This document shows positions 23,082 to 34,481 of a stretch of 64,000 nucleotides of DNA, in pieces. This stretch comes from Corinectria fuckeliana (lineage: Eukaryota > Ascomycota > Sordariomycetes > Hypocreales > Nectriaceae). A program made the position numbers and the translations under genes. How positions within the stretch are numbered: the first letter of the stretch is position 1; every line of letters starts with the position of its first letter. The notes below the pieces were generated by a model, which was not told where the DNA came from, searched no databases, and saw only the letters and a list, made by a program, of their open reading frames with translations. Where the stretch lies: contig WPDH01000074.1 of assembly GCA_019137255.1 (NCBI GenBank), positions 372,001-436,000 on the forward strand, in the 5' to 3' direction.

Positions 23082-23641
23082 ATGGGCAAGCTTATCAAGA
23101 ACCACTGGGCTCGCCTCATCATCCTCAGCGCCGCGGCTTGTAAGTCACCACCAGCTCAGCACACGCGAAAGTCGCTCGCCTCGACTAACAGCTCCCTCAC
23201 AGACCAGGTCATCGCTGCCATCGAGTGCTTCGTCTGGCCCAAGATCTTCTGGGACTTCCTGACCCGGACGCTGGACGGAGGCGTGCGGCCCGTGCCGATA
23301 TTGCAAATCGTCAATCTCATCATGGGCCTCATCATGTTCGGCATCGAGTGGCCCCTTGGCTTCCTCGCGGGCTCCCCCCTCCACCGCTCCCTCGAGTTCC
23401 GCCTCGCCATCCTGCCTCTCACAGCCTTGTCGGCGGCTCTCATCTACCAAGGGACCAACGCGGCAATCTACTACCTCATCGGCATGGTTGTGTACTTTTG
23501 GGGATACAGCGAGGGTGAAGTAAGCTACACTTGGCTCACTACGGAACCAAGAGACGATGCTAACAAACCCGCCAGATCATCTGTGCAACGCCTTGGACAT
23601 TACCTAGACGTGGACGCGCCAGCGGCAGCATTCGTGCCTGA
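23082..23641 (+). CDS. Small four-helix membrane protein, DUF7727 type
   Basis: Spliced product of 146 residues from exons 23082-23139, 23203-23519 and 23576-23641. The introns are 63 bp (phase 1) and 56 bp (phase 0); the second has the branch site GCTAACAAAC and acceptor CAG. The sequence begins MGKLIKNHWARLIILSAAAY. Four hydrophobic segments lie at about 9-27, 54-76, 86-105 and 108-122, and the tail is short and basic. I recognise the pattern (N-terminal GKLIKNHWARL, central PILQIVNL, NAAIYYLIGM) as a conserved but uncharacterised fungal membrane family, recorded I believe as DUF7727. It has the size and topology of the small ER proteins Pro41/NoxD of the NADPH oxidase pathway, but I cannot show homology and do not assign that role. 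The upstream DNA is strongly pyrimidine-rich. Confidence 0.8.
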
Positions 23642-25694
23642 TCAAGGAGACTGTTTACCACCAATCACGAGAAACGAGGAACTTCCCAGTCTGGAGTCAT
23701 GGAGCACTAGAACTACCTCTCTTCACCCGCCATTACCACCTCCATCAGCACCACCACCACCACCACTATTTCCGCCCCCATATCACGACATTAAGCGAGC
23801 GTCGGCGTTATTTTTGAAGATATCCCATATACGAACACCAGTTCTTTGTTTTTGTTTCACAATCATTTTTCCTTTCCGTGTGAGAAAATCTCTTGGCAAT
23901 TTTTGCATAGTGACTGGGGCCGCCATGAAGGGAAATCGAAGCTCACTCGGCACGGTGCCGCAATTGGATACATGCCACAGACATGCAGGGAAGGGACGAT
24001 ATGGAAGCTCTCGGGGTCTTGGGAGGGCACCTCCAGATGTGTCAAGAGGCGTCTCAAGTCCTCATACGCCTTGGCGGTGCTCTCCTGGTGTCTTAGACAG
24101 CCACCGCCCCGAGTAAACCCCTCGTCTCAACGTCTCTAGAACTTAGAACCAATACAAGCCAATGGCATTAATTGAAGAAATGCACCATCCCTCCCTATGC
24201 GTCTTGCTGGGTTATTCGTACACCCACTAGACTAACCTCCTAACTCTTGCTCCCAAAACCCTCCAGAAACGATCCTGCCCAGCAGCCGTATCAAAATAAA
24301 CCACCGACGAAATAGGCTGGGGCTAGTGAAAATCCGGTATTGCGACCTACGCCTCTTGGGGTTTATCGGATATTTTTCTCTGTGCCGAGTGACGTCGCAC
24401 CCATCGCATCGCCGAAACGCGGCGCGTTGGATCGACAGCTTCGGAACCCCAACCGAGGTTTCGCCCACATTGGAAGCAACATGTCTGCCTTATGGCCCAG
24501 AATCGCCATGGCTGGGGTTTCAACCTTAGAAAAAGCCGACATGAAAGAGGAGTCAATGTGCGGCGTCTCTACGATGAGTGGGTGGGTGGCTTATAACTTC
24601 AGAGTTACATGACAGCCCTTTGGTTCACAGCTGACGAAAGACTCTACAAATCACTTCCAGAATTATTGATTTAATGTGTGACAGCATGGAATCCTCGCGG
24701 ATACTGTGGACAGTTCTGGCAGTGAAGAGATGTGACCGTTCCGAGTTCCAAACCACCGGCGCACGACTGGCCTTGGCAGCGAGGGTAGTCATTTACCCTA
24801 TCTCTGGCAAGAGATTTGCCATGGGAGATGATGTTTTGTAGAGTCTCTGTGTCGGGTTGCAAGAGATTACCAGTCCATCGCCGGAGCTCGGAATCCTCAG
24901 AGCTGTGAGCGCTTGACTGAAGCCTAGTTGCAAGCATCATGCTCATGCTCATTCGCGACAGCCATCGGCGGCCCTGAGGTAGAGTTGTTGATCTGAAGTC
25001 TTGAATAAACTACACAAGCGACTTGGTCATGCCGTGCGACATATCTCAAGTAGTCACTGGATTGCGATCGAGAAATAGCTTGGAGGGAGCATTGTTGACT
25101 AAGGTCGTGGTCGTTTTCTCACTCGCAGGTCCTTGGAACAAAAAGAAGTACAGATCCCACGAATGGCTGGAAATCATATGCGTCTAAAATTTCACATCAT
25201 TTGTATATACACAAGTATGGCAGAGCTACCTGGTTGCTAGCGGTATAGTGGCAATAAAAGATGGAGGGATGTACCTCTGCGATTCGCAACTCGCCTCTAG
25301 TCAATGTTCCCACCAGACCGAGGCCAGAACTCTCCACCGTGTCACGTATTTTGCAAGGTTCAATCAACTCTATCACCAGTGAAGACAACCAAGCTTCTGA
25401 GCGGGATGTAAATGACTGACACATCATGAGGGGTTGATGAAAACTACTCATAAGCACAACGGTGGCCAAGTTTGGAGAATCGGGAGAAATGAGATGAGAG
25501 CATGGCTCATGTAGATTAGTTGGGATCTGAAACTGATATATTCGGCTTTGAACTTAGTCTCTATTTCTAGGATGATTTCGACCAAGATCATCTCTCCATG
25601 GTATCACTGAACCCTTCTCTCAATGGCCTTTGTCCCCAAAGCCTTACTCTTATAGTCTTGAATTACTACTCATTACGCTTAACTTCGGAGGAAA
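23642..25694. other. Intergenic with possible gene relic on the minus strand
   Basis: Contains the 3' region of the DUF7727 gene (to about 24200). On the minus strand at about 25555-24670 is a stretch of open but broken frames that may be a decayed gene, reported separately. No intact gene is seen. Confidence 0.4.
24670..25555 (-). pseudogene. Possible decayed gene of unknown family
   Basis: The minus strand from 25555 to about 25270 has an uninterrupted, protein-like frame (including LMMCQSFTSRSEAWLSSLVI and GLGLVGTLTRGELRIAE). A splice-donor-like GTACAT follows. Further down, two different frames look coding-like: one ends near 24935, and one runs from about 24952 to 24671 with a Cys-containing end, CQGQSCAGG...CQNCP. 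No single set of introns that I tried joins them without stops. I do not recognise the family. It may instead be a real gene with unusual splicing. Confidence 0.25.
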
Positions 25695-27146
25695 CTAATA
25701 CAACGGCACGAATGTTCCGTTGCGGCAGTTAATGCCCATCTCCGGGTTCGTGGCCGCTTGTGCATTCATGCAGATGACTGAAGGGGGGCTCAGGTCCTGG
25801 GCGTAGACCTCAATGTTGTTGAACTTGAAGTTCTTGCAGGACTCGTCGTTGTAGCACTCGAGAATGATGGCCTCGTTGTGCTGTAGGTTCGGAAGTCCGG
25901 CGTTGTACCAGCAGGGCTAGTATCTACCAGTTAGGGGACACGTTCAATCCTCAGGACCAGGGTGTTACTCACGTCAGAGGCGCAGGACCCATCTCCTGGC
26001 TGGTAAGAGTTGATGGAGCCGGTCCAATTCTCCCAAGTAAAGTCCTCCATGACTACTGCCGTGTCTGTGGGCCGGCCGTCGGTCGCCTTGTTTTGATCCC
26101 AGTACGTTTGGGTGATGAAGATGGGGAAAGTCACGTTGAAGAGACGGATGTTACTCCACTCGACGTTCTTGACAAGGCCCTACTCTTTGTTAGGATTTGG
26201 CCGAAGGCGAATGAGGGTAAACGCGGGGTGGTGATTACCTGTCCACCTGTCCATGACTTTAAGCGGGAGGCATAGAGACCACCGGCAAACGTGATGTCAT
26301 TGAACTTGATGTTGGAGACGTTGACAAACTTGGTGTAGTCGGAACCGAGAGACCCGATGCTCAGACCATGGGTTTGATAGCCAACAGTGGTGCGCTCGAC
26401 CAAGACGTTGTGGGCACCGTCCGTGATGGCGATGGCGTCGTCGCCGTTGTAGATGACGGAGTCGGTGACGGTGACATCTGTTGCGGCAATCCCGAAGCCA
26501 TCCGTGTTGAAGGGGAAGCTCCCGCTCTCGGACACCGAGTCGACAATTGCGTGGGAGATGGTGATGTTGGATCCCTTTACGGCAACGTTCCAGCCGATGG
26601 GCTTCCACGACTTGAAGTACTTGATGACGCCGTTGGTGACCTGGAACCGTATCAGGTGAGGCCGGGAAGCAAGGCCAGTCGAGCCGGCCGGGTTGGCGTC
26701 CCACCACTGCTGCCCGTATGACTTGATCCATCCAGTTGTGACCTGTGATGGTTAGCAAGTGGCAAAGATACTGACAGTGTAGATCGTACATCCTCGGTGC
26801 CGATGTACTGGACGTTGGTTCCTTTGAAGTCGAACCAGTGGACCGAGCCGCCACCGTCCGCGACAATCTTCTGAACGGCAGGGATGTCCTGGGGCAGGTT
26901 CAGGTTGCCCTGCACGGAGATGACGACGTTGGAAAGATTGGTCGCCGAGATCGGTTCAAAGACATTGTAGTTGACGCCCTTCTGAAAGACGATGGTGGAG
27001 TCCCGGGAGCATCGCGAGAAGACTTCCTGAATCAAGGCAGCATCTGACTCGGTGCTGTTCGATGTCGGGACGATGCACTCCTTGGCGCACACGGCCGACG
27101 AGAGGTAGCCCAGCAGGGACAGAGACAGCAGTTTCCAGGATGCCAT
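25695..27146 (-). CDS. Secreted glycoside hydrolase family 28 (polygalacturonase-type pectinase)
   Basis: Secreted right-handed beta-helix enzyme expected to hydrolyse galacturonic linkages of pectin. Minus-strand exons are 27146-26790, 26742-26239, 26179-25973 and 25916-25695; the introns of 47, 59 and 56 bp are all phase 0 and the product is 429 residues. The start MASWKLLSLSLLGYLSSAVCA is a good signal peptide with cleavage near residue 21. GH28 catalytic motifs are present: NTDG at 198-201, GDD at 219-221, THGLSIGSLG with His244, and RLK at 279-281. These supply the three catalytic Asp and the binding His, Arg and Lys. The Cys near the C terminus (CYNDESC, ICMNAQ, INC) suggest disulfides. 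The length, the SWKPIGWN region and the GGLYASRLKSWTGGQ segment look more like exo-acting GH28 enzymes than endo-polygalacturonases, but exo-polygalacturonase, rhamnogalacturonase and xylogalacturonase cannot be separated by eye. Confidence 0.9.
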
Positions 27147-30100
27147 GGTCGACGAACGAAGCAAACGAGGGAGGAGGGATGTCCTTTCAAAAGCACAGGG
27201 ACACCAGCGCGTTAAATCCTTAATATATATATTTCGGTCCCCCGAGCGCACAGTCTCCGTGCGTATAAGACAAGGGGAGCCCTAGCGCGCCGCATTCTCG
27301 AACATCAGACGAACGCTCCAACTCCGTGATTTTAAACCAAGTCTGGGGTTGACGCATGGAGGCCGGGCGAGGAGTGGGTGGGAAAATTACCGTCCGAAAT
27401 CAAAGTGGAGTTTGCGATCCGGGAGAAATCAACTGGGCTGCGAGAGTTCGTTGGGGGGGGTTTCTTCAGACGAAAACTCACCGAGCGAGTCTCGTGTTTT
27501 AACCCTTGAGCTGGCCCTTAATGAATCGCCCGTTTGCTGGGCGTAGGCACTCTTTGATGCTTTCCTCGGTAACCCGGCACGAGAAAGGCCTGGGTTTTGT
27601 CTTGACTGTCGAGTGGTGTTAGTTTGGGGTGAAGAGTATATCAGGTAAAATTCCATATCCGGTTTCTCGTTGTGAAACCGATTCTTGTCATACTAATAGT
27701 CGAGTTCCATGCCACTAGAGAGTCTTTGCATTTTTCCATCCACTCATTCTTGGGTTGTTTAGTTTCCGTCCTCATCTCCCTAAAGCTTACTTATTGCCTA
27801 CTCTGCTAGCCGTCTCATAAGCTCAAAGCTTCACCTGACAGGGGGCGAAGTCGCGCCTCAGGGGTACAGGGGTCTCTAGTTGGCACAGCGCCAACCTTAA
27901 CAAGGTCCAATGTCTGTTCTTGCATGAGCTGTGGTGGCATAGAGTGACGGCCCTGGGACGCAGGCGGAGAGAGGAAGTAGTAGACCTATACAGAGCAGTT
28001 TGTGATCACAAAGGTTTGCATCAGCAGAGACATCTTCCAGCTATAAGGGAAGATGTGTCTTTTCGCTATGATACTGATGTTGATGATAATGACCAAGGGA
28101 TGCATATGTAATGTACATAGTTTGGTGGGTGTTGTTGTCATGGATATAGTCAACCCTTTGCGGGACCTGCCACACATCCAGCCGCATCATTAACAGAATG
28201 AATAAAGCTGCAGGATAAGTAAAATACAAACGGATAAAAAACAACACTGGTCTTGCAGGAGGCCCTAATCGACGAAAGCTCTACATGTACCTTGCCACCA
28301 GAGCACCAGATCTATTGCTCATCTGGGCATACTCGATTGAGCCTCATCTGACTGATGCGACTATTGTCGAACCGATGCAGGCAACATTCAGTATCAAAAT
28401 GTGCGGAGCAACTTACTGGAATAATGATGGAAATTGACTCCAACCTTTTGCTTTATCGCTAGCACTGGTTGTGAATCAGGGAGACACTAGTTGCACAGTT
28501 TGGAGCGCGAACTAGAAGTCGGCCGTGTGGTGACGTTTGCGATCTCCCTTTTCTAGATGTGTCGATGCCATTCATGATCCACCGCAGCTTTCCGAAGATC
28601 CACTCGACATCTCGAAGAATAGCGAGTCAGTTCGGTTTGAGTCTTCCAGCTCGGGTGACGATGGTTCACAGCGAGGACACACCATGTTCAATAATGGGCT
28701 GAATTTGGGGCACGAGGATGCAGGATGGATTTGTAGCTGAGTAGATAGAAGCAGCGTAGACTGGCATCATGCCCCGTGTGGATGATCGATGTTGATGTGA
28801 CGTTTGGTCTCTTTGGTGTGCTTTGGTGTGCAACGCTCGTGATCTGAAGACATAACTATCGGTCTTCCGGCGTGGGCTGCTGAAAGAAAGAAAGACAGAA
28901 AGCTGGATCTCCAACAACAACAAAAAAACAAAATCTGCGCGGGGCATGGGCTCTTCATGATTATTTAGGGATATTTAGAACAGGCTAATTTTCAGGACGT
29001 GCCGGGATTCGCGTGGGGCATGCTGTCGGTAGTTCTAACCCCGGCGATGCCTCGGCCTGGACGATGTGGATCGTCCGTCGTCTCTGGGGATGACGTTTTC
29101 AGTATAAGTAAATGCTCGTCTATCCATCCGCATTGGCCTGGGTTGACAGGAATCCGGATTGATTCGAGAGCCGCGATGCCGGAGAGTCGGGGCAAAAAAC
29201 GGGCCGACGTTTGAGACTCTTTGCCGCGTTTACAAGAGTTTCGTGCCCTTTTTCAACGTCGTCGAACGTCTTGCCAACATCGACTTGACATGAACATAAA
29301 CGGTTCATCAATCTTGGAAGAAGACAAAGTACGAATATTTGGCTGCACATTTCAACGACCCAGGTTCCTTTTTTGTTTAGGACACGGATAAACGCCATCG
29401 TCTGGAATCCTTCCAGCCTTGCAACCCAAACTCCTCACGGCCTCCGTGGCTCGCTCGCGCTTCGTGCTTTGGACCGCCTCGTGTGGCATTGGCCGAGCGC
29501 GAATCCCGTCGACCCGTCTCCGCGAGGGGCCGGGCCGTCCAAGCCTCCAGTCTCCATCGGCGCCACCTTCTCCTATGAGAGAGAGCAGCAGGGAGCAAGG
29601 GGAGGTGGAATGTTGTCGCTTTCATTGGCTGCGGCTGTAGCTCCGCCGTCTTCGCCGAAGAAACCCGGGTTCCCGCTCTATCTTTGCCGCGATGCTACGT
29701 CGTTCAGCTTTCAAGTCAACCCGAGCCACACAGCTTGTTGCATACACAGGGTGATGCCAACCCGGGTTAACAACTGCCTCCGTCGGCACATCTGCCTCTT
29801 CCTCCTCCCGCTGGCCACTAGCTTGGCTCTCGTGGATACCGATGCACGACCCTGGGGCAATGGCGAGATGCGTAAATGGGTTGAGTATGGGCGATCGATA
29901 TAAGAGACATGGGTTGGCGCTATCTGGCTTTGAAGAGAAGATACTACTCGGATCCATCTCAACATAACCATTGATTTCCTTGGCTTCATCCAACCCATAA
30001 GCCAGCCACCCCTCCGACCTCTCCAGTCTCATCATCGGGCTTACACTTTGAACTGGTTGCACTACATCGCAGTGGATGCACGAGTGCATGATCAATGCGG

Positions 30101-30302
30101 TACTCTGCAGTCTGCTTGCTGACAGGAACCTTCACATACGTGGCAGCAGGAACTGGCTGTTCTTGAACTTCTAAAACACGCCGAGCTTCTCACGACACAC
30201 CCAAGCCCCAGTTCTGTCTTTCTTCCTCTTCTCCACCATCATAGCAGAGGCGGCATCGACTTCACGCATAATACTGATTCATAACCGAAACTCCTTGTCA
30301 CC
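27147..30302. other. Intergenic, no gene recognised
   Basis: About 3.1 kb between the divergent GH28 and P450 genes. Contains their promoters. A TATATATA stretch lies at about 27223-27232, upstream of the GH28 start. Several frames of up to 176 codons exist (for example plus 29373-29903) but none has a recognisable domain or splice structure. Confidence 0.4.
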
Positions 30303-33300
30303 ATGACTGAGATCGCCCCTATTCCAGAGCCTCGGGGTCTTCCCCTCATTGGTAACCTTGGCGAGTTCACCACGAGCCCCATAGCCGATTTGACGCGGCT
30401 TGCCGAGACATATGGTCCCATCTATCGAATCCATTTGGGCTCCAAGCCCTTGGTCGTACTCAGCTCCAACGCTCTCGTTAACGAAATCTGTGATGAGAAG
30501 CGTTTTCATAAGTCACTTAAGTCTGTTCTCAATGTAAGCAGATATGAAATGGCAACTTGCCCGAAACTCAAGACTAACACGCGGTAGGTTGTCAGAGAGG
30601 GTGTCAACGACGGCCTCTTCACCGTAACTCACCCTCTCCCACTCTCCCACCCTCCCACCCTCCCACCCTCAATCAAGCCACTCCTAACATTGTCGACTAG
30701 GCTTACGATGACGAACCCAACTGGGGCAAGGCGCACCGCGTTCTCACGCCAGCCTTTGGCCCCCTACCCATCCGTGGCATGTTCAGCGACATGCACGACA
30801 TTGCCACGCAGTTGTGCATGAAGTTTGCCCGCCATGGCCCTCAGCACCCGATCCATGTCGCCGAAGACTTCACCCGTCTTGCCCTCGACACTCTCGCACT
30901 GTGCGCCATGGACTACCGCTTCAACTCATACTACCGCGAAGACATGCATCCCTTCGTGGAGGCCATGGGGGCTTTCCTCACAGAGTGTGGCAAGAGGCAA
31001 AGGCGTCCTGCAATCGCCCCCAACTTCCTCTTCCGCGCCGCCAATGAAAAGTTCTATGCTGACATTGCAACCCTGCAGCGGACTGCCGACGAGGTGGTGC
31101 AGTCCAGAAAGAAGAACCCAAGCGACAGGAAAGATCTGCTCTCGGCCATGCTCAGCGGTGTAGACCCGCAGACCGGCGACAGGCTTTCAGACGAGAACAT
31201 CACGAACCAGCTCATCACCTTCCTGATTGCGGGACATGAGACCACGTCAGGCATGCTGTCATTTACTTTCTTTCTCTTGCTGAAGCACCCTGCAGAGTAT
31301 CAGAAGGTTCAGGAAGAGGTAGACCAAGTGCTGGGTCGCGATGTCATCACAATCGAACATCTCAACAAGTTTCCGTACATTGCCGCCGTAAGTAACCCCA
31401 GTGACTATCATCCGTTGCCAGATACTGACTCTTCGACTCAAGGTTCTCCGGGAGTCTCTCCGTCTCCGCTCTACCATCGGCGCATTCAGCGTAGAGCCTT
31501 ACGAGGACACCGTCATTGGCGGCAAATACCTCATCCCCAAGGGACAGATCGTCACCTCTCTCCTCTGCAAGGCCCACTTCGATCCTGTCGTCTACGGCGA
31601 GGACGCAAACGAGTTCAAGCCCGAGCGCATGCTTGACGACAACTTTGCCCGTCTCAACAAGGAGTTTCCCAACTGCTGGAAGCCATTTGGCAACGGAAAG
31701 AGAGGGTGTATCGGACGACCTTTTGCCTGGCAGGAGGCTCTTCTCGCCATGGCCATGCTGTTTCAAAACTTCAACTTCTCCATGAACGACCCCCAGTATC
31801 AGCTGAAGATCAAGGAGACATTGACGCTCAAGCCCGACAACTTTGATATGCGGGCGAGTCTTCGCCACGGCATGACCGCAACCGAGCTGGAGCAGCACCT
31901 CGCCGGAAAACCCACTTCCCACGACGAAGCGTCGGTCAAGAAACACTCGTCCGAGGTCAAGGCACAGACTAACACCGGAAAGCCTCTAGCTATCTACTAC
32001 GGATCAAACAGCGGGACCTGCGAGGCTCTGGCCCAGAGACTGGCAGCAGATGCTCCCACACATGGCTTCAGCGCCAACACCGTCAGCCATCTCGACCAAG
32101 CGAAGCAGAACATGCCCCAAGACCACCCCGTGGTCATAATCACTGCGTCGTACGAAGGCCAACCGCCCTCTAACGCCACCCATTTCGTAAACTGGATGGA
32201 GAACCTCAAGGGCAACGAGATGGACAAGGTGTCCTACGCTGTGTTTGGGTGCGGACACCACGATTGGACCCAGACCTTCCACCGCATCCCCAAGCTGGTG
32301 GACTCGACCCTGGAGAAACTGGGCGGCACTCGCCTCGTCCCCATAGGCACCGCCGACGCGGCTAGCAGCGACATGTTCAGCGACTTTGAGATGTGGGAGG
32401 ACGAGACCTTGTGGCCTGCCCTCAAGGAAAAGTACGGCACGAGCGAGACGAGCGACGGTGCAGGCGCACAGGCTGGCCTCGTCGTCGAAGTGACGACTCC
32501 AAGAAAGACGACCCTCCGCCAGGATGTCGAGGAGGCTCTGGTCCTCTCGGCCAAGACCCTTACAGCATCTGGACCCGAGAAGAAGCACATTGAGATCCAG
32601 CTTCCCACAGGCATGTCGTACAAGGCTGGCGACTACCTCGCCATCTTGCCCCTGAACCCAAAAGCCACCGTGGGCCGCGTCTTCCGCCGTTTCCAGCTCG
32701 CCTGGGACGCCGCGCTCAAGATCACCTCGGACCAACGTACTACGCTGCCAACCGGCACGCGCGTGTCTGCGTGGGACGTGTTGAGCGCGTATGTAGAGCT
32801 GTCGCAGCCCGCAACCAAGAGAGTGAGCGTCGCGTGTTGCGCATATATATCCCTGGCCCATCTGACTTGAGAAACAGAACATCCTGGCGCTGGCCGAGGC
32901 AACCGAGAACAAGCCCGTCGTCCAGGAGCTCAAAAATCTCGCGGGGGACGGCTACCTGGAAAACATAGTCGCCAAGCGAGTCTCTGTCCTGGAGCTGCTC
33001 GAGAGGTTTCCCTCGATCGCCTTTCCCATCGGCTCATATCTGGCCATGCTGCCCCCGATGAGAGTCCGACAGTAGTAAGTCCTCTCATGTTCCATGAGTG
33101 TCCGCGCCTTGCTGACGCCTCCAAGTTCCATCTCTTCTTCGTCCCTCCCGGATCCCACAAAGGCGACTCTCACCTACTCTCTCCTCGACGTCCCGTCCCT
33201 CTCCGGCCAGAGCCGCCACGTCGGCGTCGCAACCAGCTTCCTCTCAGAGCTCAGCCCGGGCGACAAGCTGCACGTCTCGGTGCGGCCGTCCACCGCGGCC

Positions 33301-33804
33301 TTCCACCTCCCCAGCGACGCCGAGCACACGCCTGTCATCTGCATCGCGGCCGGCAGCGGCCTCGCGCCCTTCCGCGGTTTCGTCCAGGAGCGCGCCGCCA
33401 TGCTCGGCGCCGGCCGCGCCCTGGCGCCGGCGCTGCTCTTCTTCGGCTGCCGCGACCCGGCCGTCGACGACCTGTACGCCCCGGAGCTCGCCCGCTGGGA
33501 GGAGCTCGGCGCCGTCGCGGTGCGCAGGGCCTACTCCCGCGCCGCGCACCTGTCCGAGGGCTGCCGCCACGTGCAGGACCGGCTGTACCACGACCGCGCC
33601 GACATCTTCCCGCTCTGGGACCGCGGCGCCAAGGCGTACATCTGCGGGAGCAGGGAGGTCGGCAAGGGCGTCGAGGACGTGTGCATCCGGCTCGCCCAGG
33701 AGTGGACCGAGGAGAACAAGGGCAAGGCTGCGACTGCGGAGGAGGCCAGGGAGTGGTTTGAGAAGAACCGGAACGAACGGTTCGCCACGGATGTGTTTGA
33801 TTGA
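30303..33804 (+). CDS. Self-sufficient cytochrome P450:NADPH-P450 reductase fusion, CYP505 (P450foxy) type
   Basis: Bifunctional monooxygenase related to bacterial P450 BM3; CYP505 enzymes hydroxylate fatty acids at subterminal positions. Exons are 30303-30533, 30588-30623, 30701-31387, 31443-32822, 32878-33074 and 33126-33804, giving 1069 residues. The five introns of 54, 77, 55, 55 and 51 bp are all GT-AG. The heme domain comes first, with the I-helix oxygen-activation motif AGHETTS at 266-272, ExxR (Glu322-Arg325) and the heme-Cys loop FGNGKRGCIG with Cys407. A flavodoxin-like FMN domain follows from about residue 500 (AIYYGSNSGTCEALA) to 640. FAD- and NADPH-binding reductase modules make up the rest, with YSISSS (FAD), AAGSGLAPFRGF and a CGS motif near the C terminus. 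No N-terminal membrane anchor is present, so the enzyme is expected to be soluble. The second exon is only 36 bp and the second intron holds a TCCCACCC repeat. It converges on the ErdS-type gene 677 bp downstream. Confidence 0.93.
30634..30670. repeat. 8-bp tandem repeat inside P450 intron 2
   Basis: Four to five copies of a CTCCCACC-like octamer inside the 77-bp intron 30624-30700. The intron is longer than its neighbours because of it. Confidence 0.7.
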
Positions 33805-34481
33805 AGGTCGTGCTTGGTTTCAAGGGCCAGCAGCTGGTATGGAAAGGATGAACGACAGGTTTCTTTTCGAAATTTCCGTTTTTACGTGGGTGGTGTAAGC
33901 TGAGATATCTATGTCAGAATGAATTTGCCAACTTACTCCCATTCTACTCGTGCTCAGACCTTTTTCATGATTTAGCCTAGAACATATAATAGTCTCTAGC
34001 AAAGCAAAGCAGATGGATAGATATTTGGAAATATAGTATTGTGTTATTGACAGCACGACACAGCCAATTTCTCAACCATTGTCACGGTAGTTTATCAAGA
34101 CTAAAGCAGATGAGTGGGGGTTCCATGATTTAAAGAAATAACTTGTTGAAGAGCATCATAAAGGTATCATAGGTATTCACCAGAAAGCGCTTGCCGTCTT
34201 CCCTGCGTCTAAATAGGTATCAAGGGGGGAATAGAAGAAAAGTCTTGTCGTACGCATCATGCATAACGCCTCTCGTGACAGTTCGAAGAAACCCAGAATC
34301 CAAAGAAGAAGAAAAGGAAGAGAAGATAGAATGTGCCAAGCCAAAAAGAAAAAGAGTTCGTGCAATTGCCAATCCCTTACTACCCGTGCCTGCCATCCAT
34401 CTGTGTGGTATTGTAGAAACAAAACATAACAGAAACCGCCGTCAATCATTCCCTTTCATCATCGTGTGTAGTTTTATCGGT
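33805..34481. other. Intergenic between convergent P450 and ErdS-type genes
   Basis: 677 bases, AT-richer than the flanking genes, holding both 3' regions. Nothing else is recognised. Confidence 0.5.

Noticed and set aside
29373..29903. 176-codon plus-strand frame upstream of the P450 gene
   Set aside because: No domain, no splice signals and low-complexity composition.
32004..32933. 309-codon minus-strand frame opposite the P450 fusion
   Set aside because: Shadow of the real coding exon; it crosses a P450 intron without any feature of its own.
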